A stretch of 33,131 nt of DNA from positions 1 through 33,131 of the forward strand of contig DATMES010000029.1 of NCBI GenBank assembly GCA_035556555.1. Reading direction: 5' to 3'. Below the pieces are notes generated by a model that had not been told where the DNA came from, ran no database searches, and was given only the letters and a program-made list of their open reading frames with translations. The stretch's first letter is position 1. The number at the start of each line of letters is the position of its first letter. Positions 23,282 through 30,424 of the stretch are shown here, piece by piece. The DNA is from Frankiaceae bacterium. Its GTDB lineage: Bacteria; Actinomycetota; Actinomycetes; BP-191. Made by a program: the position numbers and the translations under genes.

Positions 23282-25024
23282 TTGCGCAAGGTACTCATCG
23301 CCAACCGCGGGGAGATCGCGGTGCGCGTCGCCCGCGCCTGCCGCGACCACGGCCTCGTGTCGGTCGCCGTCTACGCGGAGCCGGATCTCGACGCGGTGCA
23401 CGTCAAGGCCGCCGACGAGGCGTACGCCCTGGGCGGCAGCACGCCCGGCGAGTCGTACCTCCGCATCGACAAGGTGCTGGAGGCCGCGGCCAAGTCGGGT
23501 GCCGACGCCGTGCATCCGGGCTACGGCTTCCTCTCCGAGAACGCCGAGTTCGCGCAGGCCGTGGTCGACGCCGGGCTGACGTGGATCGGGCCGACCCCCG
23601 AGGCGATCCGCAGGCTCGGGGACAAGGTCGAGGCGCGGCACATCGCGCTGGCCGTCGGCGCGCCGCTCGTCCCCGGCACCACGGACCCGGTGTCCGGCGC
23701 CGACGAGGTCGTCGCGTTCGCGAAGAAGCACGGGCTGCCGGTCGCGATCAAGGCGGCGTTCGGCGGCGGCGGCCGCGGCCTCAAGGTCGCGCGCACGATG
23801 GAGGAGGTCCCCGAGCTGTTCGCCTCCGCGGTGCGCGAGGCGGAGGTGGCGTTCGGGCGCGGCGAGTGCTTCGTGGAGCGCTACCTCGACCGCCCGCGGC
23901 ACGTCGAGGTGCAGGTCCTCGGCGACACCCACGGCACCGTCGTCGTCGTCGGCGACCGCGACTGCTCGCTGCAGCGCCGCCACCAGAAGCTCGTCGAGGA
24001 GGCCCCCGCGCCCAACCTCACGACGGAGCAGCGCACCGCCATCCACGACGCCGCCCGCGCGATCTGCGAGAAGGCCGGCTACGTCAGCGCCGGCACCGTG
24101 GAGTTCCTCGTCGGGCAGGACGGGACGGTGTCGTTCCTCGAGGTCAACACCCGCCTCCAGGTCGAGCACCCCGTCACGGAGCTCGTCACCGGGCTCGACC
24201 TCGTGCGCGAGCAGTTCCGCATCGCCGACGGCGGACGGCTGGAGTACGGCACCCCCGAGCCGCGCGGGCACGCGTTCGAGTTCCGCATCAACGGCGAGGA
24301 CCCTGGGCGCTCGTTCCTCCCCGCGCCCGGCACCGTCACGGTGTGGTCGCCGCCCGAGGGGCCCGGCATCCGGCTCGACTCCGGCGTGACGACGGGCACG
24401 GTGATCGGGCAGGCGTTCGACTCGCTGCTCGCCAAGCTCGTCGTGTACGGCGCCACCCGTCAGGAGGCGCTGGAGCGGTCCCGCCGAGCGCTCGCGGAGT
24501 TCCGCGTCGAGGGCATGGCGACGGCACTGCCGTTCCACCGTGCGGTGGTCGAGGACCCGGCGTTCGCGGAGTCGTTCGACGTGCACACGCGGTGGATCGA
24601 GACGGAGTTCGACAACGTCATCGAGCCGTACGCCGGTGCCGCGAGCACCGAGGACGCGGCGCCGCGCGAGGCGGTCGTGGTCGAGGTCGGCGGCAAGCGG
24701 CTCGAGGTCGTGCTGCCCGCGGGCCTCGGCGCGAGCAGCGGCTCGGCCGGCCCGGCCAAGGCGGCGCCGAAGCGTTCCGGCGGCGCGAAGGCCGGTGCGG
24801 CCGCGAGCGGCGACGCGCTCGCCTCGCCGATGCAGGGCACGATCGTCAAGGTCGACGTCGCCGAGGGCGACACCGTCGCGGCCGGCGACCTCGTCGTCGT
24901 GCTGGAGGCGATGAAGATGGAGCAGCCGCTCAACGCCCACAAGGCCGGCACGATCACCAAGCTCACCGCGACGGTCGGCGAGGTCGTGACGAGCGGTGCC
25001 GTCATCTGCGAGATCAAGGACTGA
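23282..25024 (+). CDS. Acyl-CoA carboxylase alpha subunit (biotin carboxylase and BCCP)
   Basis: Carboxylates its own biotin using ATP and bicarbonate, then passes CO2 to carboxyltransferase subunits; 580 residues. Biotin carboxylase occupies about 1-445: [18 protein letters not shown] at the N-terminus, the ATP-grasp glycine loop [12 protein letters not shown], and [16 protein letters not shown] near the active site. After an Ala/Lys-rich linker comes the BCCP domain with the biotin site [10 protein letters not shown] (Lys545). The TTG start at 23282 has GGAAGGGG upstream and begins directly with [10 protein letters not shown], so it is preferred over any later ATG. It is the only alpha subunit visible here and may serve both beta subunits. 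Confidence 0.95.
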   Translation: MRKVLIANRGEIAVRVARACRDHGLVSVAVYAEPDLDAVHVKAADEAYALGGSTPGESYLRIDKVLEAAAKSGADAVHPGYGFLSENAEFAQAVVDAGLTWIGPTPEAIRRLGDKVEARHIALAVGAPLVPGTTDPVSGADEVVAFAKKHGLPVAIKAAFGGGGRGLKVARTMEEVPELFASAVREAEVAFGRGECFVERYLDRPRHVEVQVLGDTHGTVVVVGDRDCSLQRRHQKLVEEAPAPNLTTEQRTAIHDAARAICEKAGYVSAGTVEFLVGQDGTVSFLEVNTRLQVEHPVTELVTGLDLVREQFRIADGGRLEYGTPEPRGHAFEFRINGEDPGRSFLPAPGTVTVWSPPEGPGIRLDSGVTTGTVIGQAFDSLLAKLVVYGATRQEALERSRRALAEFRVEGMATALPFHRAVVEDPAFAESFDVHTRWIETEFDNVIEPYAGAASTEDAAPREAVVVEVGGKRLEVVLPAGLGASSGSAGPAKAAPKRSGGAKAGAAASGDALASPMQGTIVKVDVAEGDTVAAGDLVVVLEAMKMEQPLNAHKAGTITKLTATVGEVVTSGAVICEIKD

Positions 25025-25039
25025 CCTCGCCCCGGCGGG

Positions 25040-25207
25040 TCAGGGGATGATGCCGCAGTCGACCTGACGGCGCTCGCAGACGTCGTAGACGTACGCGGGG
25101 ACGTAGCAGCCGTGCACCCAGCCGTCGCAGGGCAGGTCCGGCTGCGCGGACGCCGCGGGCTCTAGGGCGGCGGCGGCGAGGACCGTGGCGGCGAGCAGGC
25201 GGCGCAT
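25040..25207 (-). CDS. Tiny cysteine-containing secreted protein
   Basis: A 55-residue precursor with a signal peptide (MRRLLAATVLAAAALEPAAS, cleavage after ASA at residue 21) and a mature part of about 34 residues with four cysteines (27, 34, 44, 51), enough for two disulfides: CDGWVHGCYVPAYVYDVCER followed by CGIIP. A GGAG ribosome-binding site precedes the ATG. It is convergent with the carboxylase alpha gene. It resembles the pair at 17469-17916 in size, signal peptide and aromatic/cysteine content, but no family is recognised. Given its size the gene call is likely but not certain. Confidence 0.65.
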   Translation of the reverse strand: MRRLLAATVLAAAALEPAASAQPDLPCDGWVHGCYVPAYVYDVCERRQVDCGIIP

Positions 25208-25375
25208 GGGTGCTCCTGGGTGTGAGGGGTCCCCGAGGAGTACGACGCCCGCGCGGCTTTCCCTGGTGTCTCGACGATCGGCGCACCCTGACGCCGTCAC
25301 GTACCTTGCAGCCCACACAGCGGTCTCACGCGTGATGATCTTCAAGGAACGCGCGCGGTCGCGACGCCCGCGCCG

Positions 25376-26794
25376 CTACCCCTGGTGGAGCTGGCGCGCG
25401 GCCTCGGTCAGCGAGCCCGACAGCGACGGGTAGATCGAGAACGTGTGCGCCACCTGGTCGACGTTGAGCCCGAGCGACACCGCCATGGTGATCGGCAGGA
25501 TCAGCTCGGACGCGTGCGGCGCGACGACGACGCCGCCGAGCAGCTTCCCCGACTCGGGCCGGCAGATGAGCTTGACGAAGCCGTCGGTGATGCCCTGCAT
25601 CTTGGCGCGCGCGTTGGTGGCGAGCGGCAGCTTCTTGACGACGCCGTAGACCTTGCCGGCGTCGACGTCGGCCTGCCGGACGCCCACGGTCGCGATCTCG
25701 GGATCGGTGAAGATCGTGGCGGAGACGTTGCCGAGGCGGATCGGCTCGACGGCCTCGCCGAGCGCGTGCCACATCGCGATCCGCCCCTGCATCGCCGCGA
25801 CGGAGGCGAGCATGAGGACGCCGGTGCAGTCGCCGGCGGCGTAGATGTTGTGCACCGCCGTACGGCTGACCTTGTCGACGCCGATGTAGCCGCCCTCGTC
25901 GAGCTTCACGCCGACGTCCTCCAGCCCGAGGCCGGCCGTGGACGGTACGGAGCCCACGGTCATGAGCGCGTGCGAGCCCTCGACCGTACGGCCGTCCTCG
26001 AGCGTGACGACGACGCCGGAGCCGGTGTTCTGCGCGGCGACGGCGCGGGAGCCGTTGAGGATCGTCATGCCGCGCCGCGCGAAGATCGCCTCGATGACGC
26101 CGGCGGCGTCGGCGTCCTCGCCGGGCAGCACGCGGTCGCGTGACGAGACGAGCGTGACCTGCGAGCCCATCGCCTGGAACGCCCCCGCGAACTCCGCCCC
26201 CGTCACGCCCGACCCCACGACGACGAGGTGGTCGGGCAGCTCGGGCAGGTCGTACACGTCACGCCAGGTCAGGATCCGCTCGCCGTCGGGCTCGGCCCCG
26301 GGGACGATCCGCGGGTGCGCGCCGAGGGCGAGCAGCACGATGTCGGCCTCGAGCACGTCGTCGGTGTCACTGTGCGCGCGGCGTACGGCCACATGGCGGT
26401 TGTCGACGAGCCGCCCGGACCCCTGCACGACGTGGACCCCCTCGCGCGCGAGCCGCTGCGTGATGTCGAGGCTCTGCTGCAACGCCAGCGTCTTGACCCG
26501 CGCGAACACCGTCGGCGGGTCGACGGACACGGCCTCCGGCGGCGCGTCCGGGTCCTCGTCCTCCCACGTCGCGTCGCCCGCCTTGCGGAAGCGGATGCCG
26601 AGCGAGCCCGCGGTGGCGAGGTCGGTCATCGCGTCGGACGTCGCGATGAGCGTCTTCGACGGCACGCAGTCGGTGAGGACGCAGGCACCGCCGAGCCCGT
26701 CACGGTCGACGACGGTCACCTCGGCGCCGAGCTGGCGCGCGACGAGGGCCGACTCGTACCCCGCCGGACCGCCGCCGACGATGACGATGCGCAC
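25376..26794 (-). CDS. NAD(P)H-quinone dehydrogenase, LpdA-like flavoprotein
   Basis: A 472-residue FAD enzyme of the pyridine nucleotide-disulfide oxidoreductase family. The FAD motif is IVGGGPAGYESALVA (residues 5-19), the NAD(P) motif VVGSGVTGAEFAGAF, the second FAD motif IYAAGDCTG, followed by the dimerisation domain. Cys38 and Cys43 in GGACVLTDCVPSK keep the C-x4-C spacing of disulfide reductases, but the C-terminal HPTLSE active-site motif is replaced by YPSLSGS, so the catalytic His-Glu pair is missing. The best relative is the mycobacterial LpdA group that reduces quinones. The GTG at 26794 has GGGAGGAG upstream. Confidence 0.9.
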   Translation of the reverse strand: MRIVIVGGGPAGYESALVARQLGAEVTVVDRDGLGGACVLTDCVPSKTLIATSDAMTDLATAGSLGIRFRKAGDATWEDEDPDAPPEAVSVDPPTVFARVKTLALQQSLDITQRLAREGVHVVQGSGRLVDNRHVAVRRAHSDTDDVLEADIVLLALGAHPRIVPGAEPDGERILTWRDVYDLPELPDHLVVVGSGVTGAEFAGAFQAMGSQVTLVSSRDRVLPGEDADAAGVIEAIFARRGMTILNGSRAVAAQNTGSGVVVTLEDGRTVEGSHALMTVGSVPSTAGLGLEDVGVKLDEGGYIGVDKVSRTAVHNIYAAGDCTGVLMLASVAAMQGRIAMWHALGEAVEPIRLGNVSATIFTDPEIATVGVRQADVDAGKVYGVVKKLPLATNARAKMQGITDGFVKLICRPESGKLLGGVVVAPHASELILPITMAVSLGLNVDQVAHTFSIYPSLSGSLTEAARQLHQG

Positions 26795-26816
26795 GTGCTC
26801 TCCTCCCGGGTCCCGC

Positions 26817-26822
26817 TAATCT
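26817..26822 (+). promoter_or_regulatory. -10 box for a leaderless transcript
   Basis: TAATCT is followed by seven bases and the ATG at 26830; no ribosome-binding site is visible. This fits leaderless expression of the cyclotransferase-like gene. Confidence 0.55.
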
Positions 26823-26829
26823 TCGCAGC

Positions 26830-27270
26830 ATGGCCCTCTACGCGGCTTACGGCTCGAACATGGACACCGGCCAGATGAAGTTCCGGTGTCCGCACAGCCC
26901 TGCCGTCGGCACGGGGTGGCTGGTCGGCTGGCGCATCGCGTTCGGCGGCGAGTCGATCGGGTGGGAGGGCGCCCTCGCGACGATCGTCGAGGAGCCCGAG
27001 TCCCAGGTCTACGTCGTCCTCTACGACGTCGAGGCCCACGACGAGCACCGGCTCGACGACTGGGACGGCGTCAGCATGGGCCTCTACTCGAAGATCCACC
27101 TGCGCGTACAGACCCTCGACGGCGAGCAGCTCGCGTGGACGTACGTCCTCAACGACTACGAGGGCGGCCTGCCCTCGCCGGCGTACCTCGCGGCCATGGC
27201 CGACGCCGCCGAGAAGGCCGGCGCGCCCGACGACTACGTCACCGAGCTGCGGCTGCGCCCCTGCCGTTAG
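26830..27270 (+). CDS. Gamma-glutamylcyclotransferase-like protein
   Basis: A 146-residue single-domain protein of the GGCT/AIG2 fold. The defining substrate-binding motif YGSNM is at residues 7-11, directly after the first beta-strand. The later acidic segment YDVEAHDEHRLDDWDGV and a glutamate in LNDYEGGLPSPAYL are consistent with the fold, and the C-terminal helix AAMADAAEKAGAPDDYV is typical. Such enzymes cleave gamma-glutamyl amides to 5-oxoproline, but many bacterial members have unproven substrates. It is divergent from the flavoprotein gene by 35 bases. Confidence 0.88.
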   Translation: MALYAAYGSNMDTGQMKFRCPHSPAVGTGWLVGWRIAFGGESIGWEGALATIVEEPESQVYVVLYDVEAHDEHRLDDWDGVSMGLYSKIHLRVQTLDGEQLAWTYVLNDYEGGLPSPAYLAAMADAAEKAGAPDDYVTELRLRPCR

Positions 27271-27324
27271 CAGGCGTCTCTACGCCAATAGGGCCGGGCG
27301 CGTGACGCCTTCGCGCCACATCCC

Positions 27325-27351
27325 GTAATGGCGGCTCCGTTCGCTCGTACC
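27325..27351 (+). promoter_or_regulatory. ECF-type promoter candidate (site a)
   Basis: GTAAT (27325-27329), 16 bases, then CGTACC (27346-27351). The start would be near 27358, about 34 bases before the GTG of the secreted propeller gene. The same layout occurs upstream of three genes near the sigma factor. Confidence 0.5.
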
Positions 27352-27391
27352 TTCCAGACCGATCCACTTCGTCTACGGGGGTACCACCATC

Positions 27392-28642
27392 GTGCGACGC
27401 CTACGGGCTCTCGCGTGCCTGTCTCTGCTGGCCGCGCCGGCGGCGGTCCCTGCCGATGCCGCGCCGTGCGGGCGGGGGCGCGCCGACCGGTTGCGGACCT
27501 GGTACGTCTCCACGCCGAAGGCGCCGGAGAACTCGCAGGTCCACACGATCTGGCACGGCGGCGGCGGCGCGATCCGCGCGAGCGCGATCGACCCGGTCAA
27601 CCCGCGGGTCGTGTTCGCGGCGGCGGGCGCGTTCCTCCTGCGCAGCAACGACGGCGGCTGCTCGTGGACACAGGTCTACCGCCTCCCCGCGGCACCGGCC
27701 GTCACCGTCCCCGACGCCGACACCGGCGCGATCATCGGCATCGACGCCAGCCGCGCGCCCGGCAACCGCACGCGCGTGCTCCTGCTCGTGCACACCGTCC
27801 CGCAGCCGTCGCAGCCCGGGCGGCTCGTCGTCGTCCGCAGCGACGACGGCTACCGCGACTGGACGGCCGCGACGGAGTTCCCCGCGACGTTCGGCAAGCA
27901 GGGCCCCTGGGTGCCGTCACTGCACACCGCGGGCGGCGTGACGTACGCCGCGGTGCCCGGCGTCGCGGGCGGGGTGACGTACCACCGCAGCGCCGACGGC
28001 GGAAAGACGTGGGCGATGCGCACGACGCTCCCCGACCCGAAGGCCCCCGCGAGCATCGTCGGGTTCGCGGCCAGCCCGTGGCGGCCGGACGAGCTCTGGG
28101 AGTGGGGCGGCCGTACGGCCGTCGACGACGAGAGGCTCACCGGCCTGCGCCGGTCGACCGACGGCGGCGCGTCGTGGTCGCCGGTGGACCCGTGGCCGGC
28201 GTACGCGGCGGGCGACAAGCCGACGTGGGAGGTCGCCGACGTCGCGTGGCCGCGCAAGGGCGGCGCGGCACGCGTCCTCGTGCTCGGCGGGAAGAGCAAC
28301 GGGACCGGCGAGGACACTCCCGTCGCGTCGTGGTCGGGCGACGGCGGGCAGACGTTCTCCCTCGCCGTGCCCCCGACGCACACGACGCCGTTGAAGGACG
28401 CCACCGTGGCCTCCTTCGCCAACGGCGACGCCGTCATCGTGGCGACCAACCGCATGGTCTACCGGCTCGCCCACCGGGGCAGGGCGCCGCGGCGCGGGGA
28501 CTGGACGTTCCTCGCGAAGGTGCCGGAGCCGGGCGGGACCTGGCCGACGGGCAACGACCAGCCGACGCGCGCGAGCGGCACCCGCCCCGGCGTCGTCACG
28601 GTGCGGTCGGGTGCCCGGGTGCAGTTCCTGGCGGTGCCGTGA
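27392..28642 (+). CDS. Secreted Asp-box beta-propeller protein
   Basis: A 416-residue exported protein. The signal peptide (MRRLRALACLSLLAAPAAVP, cleavage near ADA) is followed by Asp-box repeats S-x-D-x-G-x-S/T-W/F: SNDGGCSW, SADGGKTW, STDGGASW and SGDGGQTF, spaced as in a six- or seven-bladed propeller. Two cysteines (APCG and GGCSW) may pair. No sorting signal or membrane anchor follows, so it is released or held non-covalently. It resembles the larger propeller at 12595 in repeat type but has no cell-wall signal. GGGGGT lies about 10 bases before the GTG. A candidate ECF promoter precedes it. Confidence 0.85.
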   Translation: MRRLRALACLSLLAAPAAVPADAAPCGRGRADRLRTWYVSTPKAPENSQVHTIWHGGGGAIRASAIDPVNPRVVFAAAGAFLLRSNDGGCSWTQVYRLPAAPAVTVPDADTGAIIGIDASRAPGNRTRVLLLVHTVPQPSQPGRLVVVRSDDGYRDWTAATEFPATFGKQGPWVPSLHTAGGVTYAAVPGVAGGVTYHRSADGGKTWAMRTTLPDPKAPASIVGFAASPWRPDELWEWGGRTAVDDERLTGLRRSTDGGASWSPVDPWPAYAAGDKPTWEVADVAWPRKGGAARVLVLGGKSNGTGEDTPVASWSGDGGQTFSLAVPPTHTTPLKDATVASFANGDAVIVATNRMVYRLAHRGRAPRRGDWTFLAKVPEPGGTWPTGNDQPTRASGTRPGVVTVRSGARVQFLAVP

Positions 28643-28785
28643 ACGCCTTCTCGACTGCCGGGCGGGGTCGCCTCCTCATGGCCCCGTCCGGCGCAGACCT
28701 CCACGCCGGAGATGTAGTGGGCACCGGCAGGGGGCGGTCGCACGAGCCCCGACGGCGAGGGCACGCCGTCTGTTGCGGCCGATGA

Positions 28786-28827
28786 CCGTGGCGCGCCTCC
28801 GGCACCCCCTCCGGGGGCGCGCCACGG
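28786..28827. terminator. Strong hairpin 1 between convergent genes
   Basis: CCGTGGCGCGCC (28786-28797) pairs perfectly with GGCGCGCCACGG (28816-28827); the stem extends inward to 17 pairs with one T-G wobble around an eight-base loop. It lies in the 258-base gap between the convergent propeller and lipoprotein genes. I see no gene in that gap. Confidence 0.75.
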
Positions 28828-28849
28828 CTCCGTACGCCTTCGTGGGTAG

Positions 28850-28886
28850 TCGCGCGGGGCGGCGATGCCCACACCGCCCCGCGCGA
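28850..28886. terminator. Strong hairpin 2 between convergent genes
   Basis: TCGCGCGGGGCGG (28850-28862) pairs perfectly with CCGCCCCGCGCGA (28874-28886) around 11 bases. It is 22 bases from hairpin 1 and 15 bases from the stop of the lipoprotein gene, which it probably terminates together with hairpin 1. Confidence 0.75.
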
Positions 28887-28900
28887 GTCTCAGCCGCCGC

Positions 28901-29491
28901 TCAGCAGCGGTCCGCGAGGCGGTAGTAGGCCATCGTGATCGCCGAACCGGTCCGCGCCGAGACGCCGACGTCGATCCGGACGCGGCCTGTCGGCGTGCCC
29001 GGCGCGACCCGCCAGGCCGCGGTGAAGCGGCCCTCGCCGTCGGCGCGGCCACGCGGCTCCGCGCCGCCGTGCACGACGCCGGTGCGGTGGTCGGGGTACA
29101 GGTTGTCGAACGCCACGAACGCCCCCGCGACCGTCACCACGACGACGTGCTGCTCGGCGCCAGGGGTGACGCAGTCGCGGGCCAGCGTGACGCGCAACGG
29201 CGCCGACGACGGCAGCCCAGAGGGCAGGGGCGGGTCGGCAGAGGGGTCCGCGCCGCGGCTGGCGGCCGGCGCGGACCGGCGGGCCGGCACGCCGGCCGGG
29301 GTCGTGCCCTGCGCGGCCGCGGCGGGGCTCGACGACAACGTCGGCGCGGCGCTGACCGGCGCGGCCGACGAACGAGCGGGAGCGGGGGACGTACGCGGCG
29401 CTGCGGTGGGTGCGGTCGTACCGCAGGCGCCGAGGCAGAGGGCCAGCAGGAGCGCCGTCCCGGTGTGCCGCGCGGTCGTCCCGCGCGGCAC
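28901..29491 (-). CDS. Lipoprotein of unknown function
   Basis: From the GTG at 29491 this is a 196-residue lipoprotein: basic n-region RGTTARHTG, hydrophobic TALLLALCL and lipobox LGAC (Cys23), then an Ala/Pro/Ser-rich linker (about 24-90) and a C-terminal beta-rich domain (LRVTLARDCVTPGAEQHVVV, then AAWRVAPGTPTGRVRIDVGV) resembling exported immunoglobulin-like domains, ending in Cys. The frame is open to 29653, which would add a Pro/Gly-rich stretch with no signal features, so the shorter start is preferred. However, an ECF-type promoter candidate lies just before 29653, leaving either a long start or a structured 190-base leader. Confidence 0.65.
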   Translation of the reverse strand: MPRGTTARHTGTALLLALCLGACGTTAPTAAPRTSPAPARSSAAPVSAAPTLSSSPAAAAQGTTPAGVPARRSAPAASRGADPSADPPLPSGLPSSAPLRVTLARDCVTPGAEQHVVVVTVAGAFVAFDNLYPDHRTGVVHGGAEPRGRADGEGRFTAAWRVAPGTPTGRVRIDVGVSARTGSAITMAYYRLADRC

Positions 29492-29496
29492 ACCGG
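29460..29496. repeat. Perfect 16-base inverted repeat at the lipoprotein start
   Basis: Positions 29460-29475 (CCGGTGTGCCGCGCGG) and 29481-29496 (CCGCGCGGCACACCGG) are perfect complements around TCGTC. The arm contains the GTG start at 29491, so in mRNA the start codon would be paired. Confidence 0.85.
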
Positions 29497-29497
29497 C

Positions 29498-29539
29498 GGA
29501 TCCGGGGGCGGCCGGCCCCCGCGCGGTCGCCCCGGATCC
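29498..29539. repeat. Inverted repeat upstream of the lipoprotein start
   Basis: GGATCCGGGG (29498-29507) and CCCCGGATCC (29530-29539) are perfect 10-base complements enclosing an inner GGGGG/CCCCC pair. They sit directly beside the 29460-29496 repeat, and CCGGGTGC/GCACCCGG arms lie just beyond (about 29548-29588). Confidence 0.7.
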
Positions 29540-29688
29540 TGGCGCCCCGGGTGCCACTCCGCCTGCGCTGTCGGAGGAGCACCCGGGTGACACCCCGCCG
29601 GCCGGCGACGGGTGGCCGCCGGTGCCCTCGAGGGGCGGGTACGGCAGCGTCACGAGTCAGCCAATCGACGATTTGGGCGTCTGGAAGC

Positions 29689-29716
29689 AGTACGCACGAA
29701 GTGCCCTGCTTGTTAC
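29689..29716 (-). promoter_or_regulatory. ECF-type promoter candidate (site b)
   Basis: On the minus strand GTAAC (29716-29712), 17 bases, then CGTACT (29694-29689). The start would fall near 29682, upstream of both possible lipoprotein start codons. Confidence 0.5.
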
Positions 29717-29746
29717 GCGTAGCGGACGGAAAAGTTCACCGGCCGT

Positions 29747-30283
29747 TCAGTACGCGAGCTCCACGGCGCCGGTCACCGCGACCGGCATCGACGCGCCGCA
29801 CGCGGGCACACCCGCGGGGGTGAACAGCGCCGCGCCCGTCGCGTCACCCGAGATGACGGCGACCAGCCCGGCCCGCGTCCACGTCGCGCGGATGTCCTCG
29901 CTCCACGCGCCCGTCACGGCGTCGTGCACCTTGCCGGTCAGCTCCGCCGAGCCGACCGGGCTCAGCCCCGTGCCGGCGGCGCAGGTCTCCGTGTACGTCG
30001 CCCGCACCTGCAGGCCGTCGACCGCCTCCGCGCCCAGCGCGGCCGCGTCGAGCGCCGTGCCGGCCGCCGCGCCGCTGGACTCCGCGGCGTTCGCGCAGGC
30101 CTTGGCCGGTCCGAAGAAGCAGACGTCGGTGATCACCTGCTGCGCGACGGCGCGCGGCGTGATCTGGATCGTTCCCGCGAACGTCACGACGCCGGTCGAG
30201 GCGGCGTCGCTCGGCTGGGCGAGCGCGAGGACGAGCGCGGGTACGACGGTGGCGAGCCCCATGGTCTTGCGGATGTTCGACAT
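29747..30283 (-). CDS. Secreted protein of unknown function
   Basis: A 178-residue protein with a signal peptide (SNIRKTMGLATVVPALVLAL, cleavage after DAA near residue 28). The mature part is beta-rich and alanine/glycine-rich with four cysteines (DVCFFG, KACANA, ETCAAG, PACGAS), suggesting two disulfides. A GAAGGAAGG ribosome-binding site precedes the ATG. It is divergent from the membrane-tethered sigma factor gene across 141 bases that contain an ECF-type promoter candidate for this gene. I assign no family; the position makes it a likely target or partner of the sigma factor. Confidence 0.8.
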   Translation of the reverse strand: MSNIRKTMGLATVVPALVLALAQPSDAASTGVVTFAGTIQITPRAVAQQVITDVCFFGPAKACANAAESSGAAAGTALDAAALGAEAVDGLQVRATYTETCAAGTGLSPVGSAELTGKVHDAVTGAWSEDIRATWTRAGLVAVISGDATGAALFTPAGVPACGASMPVAVTGAVELAY

Positions 30284-30305
30284 GCGGTTCCTTCCTTCGT
30301 GCCGG

Positions 30306-30323
30306 GCCGCGGGCCCCCGCGGC
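30306..30323 (-). other. Leader hairpin of the secreted gene
   Basis: GCCGCGGG (30306-30313) and CCCGCGGC (30316-30323) are perfect complements around two bases, flanked by GTGCCG/CGGCAC arms (30299-30304 and 30320-30325) as an alternative pairing. It would lie in the 5' leader of the gene starting at 30283 if transcription begins near 30345. Confidence 0.5.
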
Positions 30324-30351
30324 ACCGGCGTTGACGTGTGGGCGGGGGGCA

Positions 30352-30378
30352 ATACCGGTTTGGCGGCCTCCGCGTTAC
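30352..30378 (-). promoter_or_regulatory. ECF-type promoter candidate (site c)
   Basis: On the minus strand GTAAC (30378-30374), 16 bases, then CGGTAT (30357-30352). The -10 half is a weaker match than in sites a, b and d. It faces the secreted-protein gene starting at 30283 and lies in the divergent gap with the sigma factor gene. Confidence 0.45.
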
Positions 30379-30424
30379 AGGCCGGCGCGAGAAAGTGGGA
30401 AAGACTTTCGGAGAGGAGCCGCGG

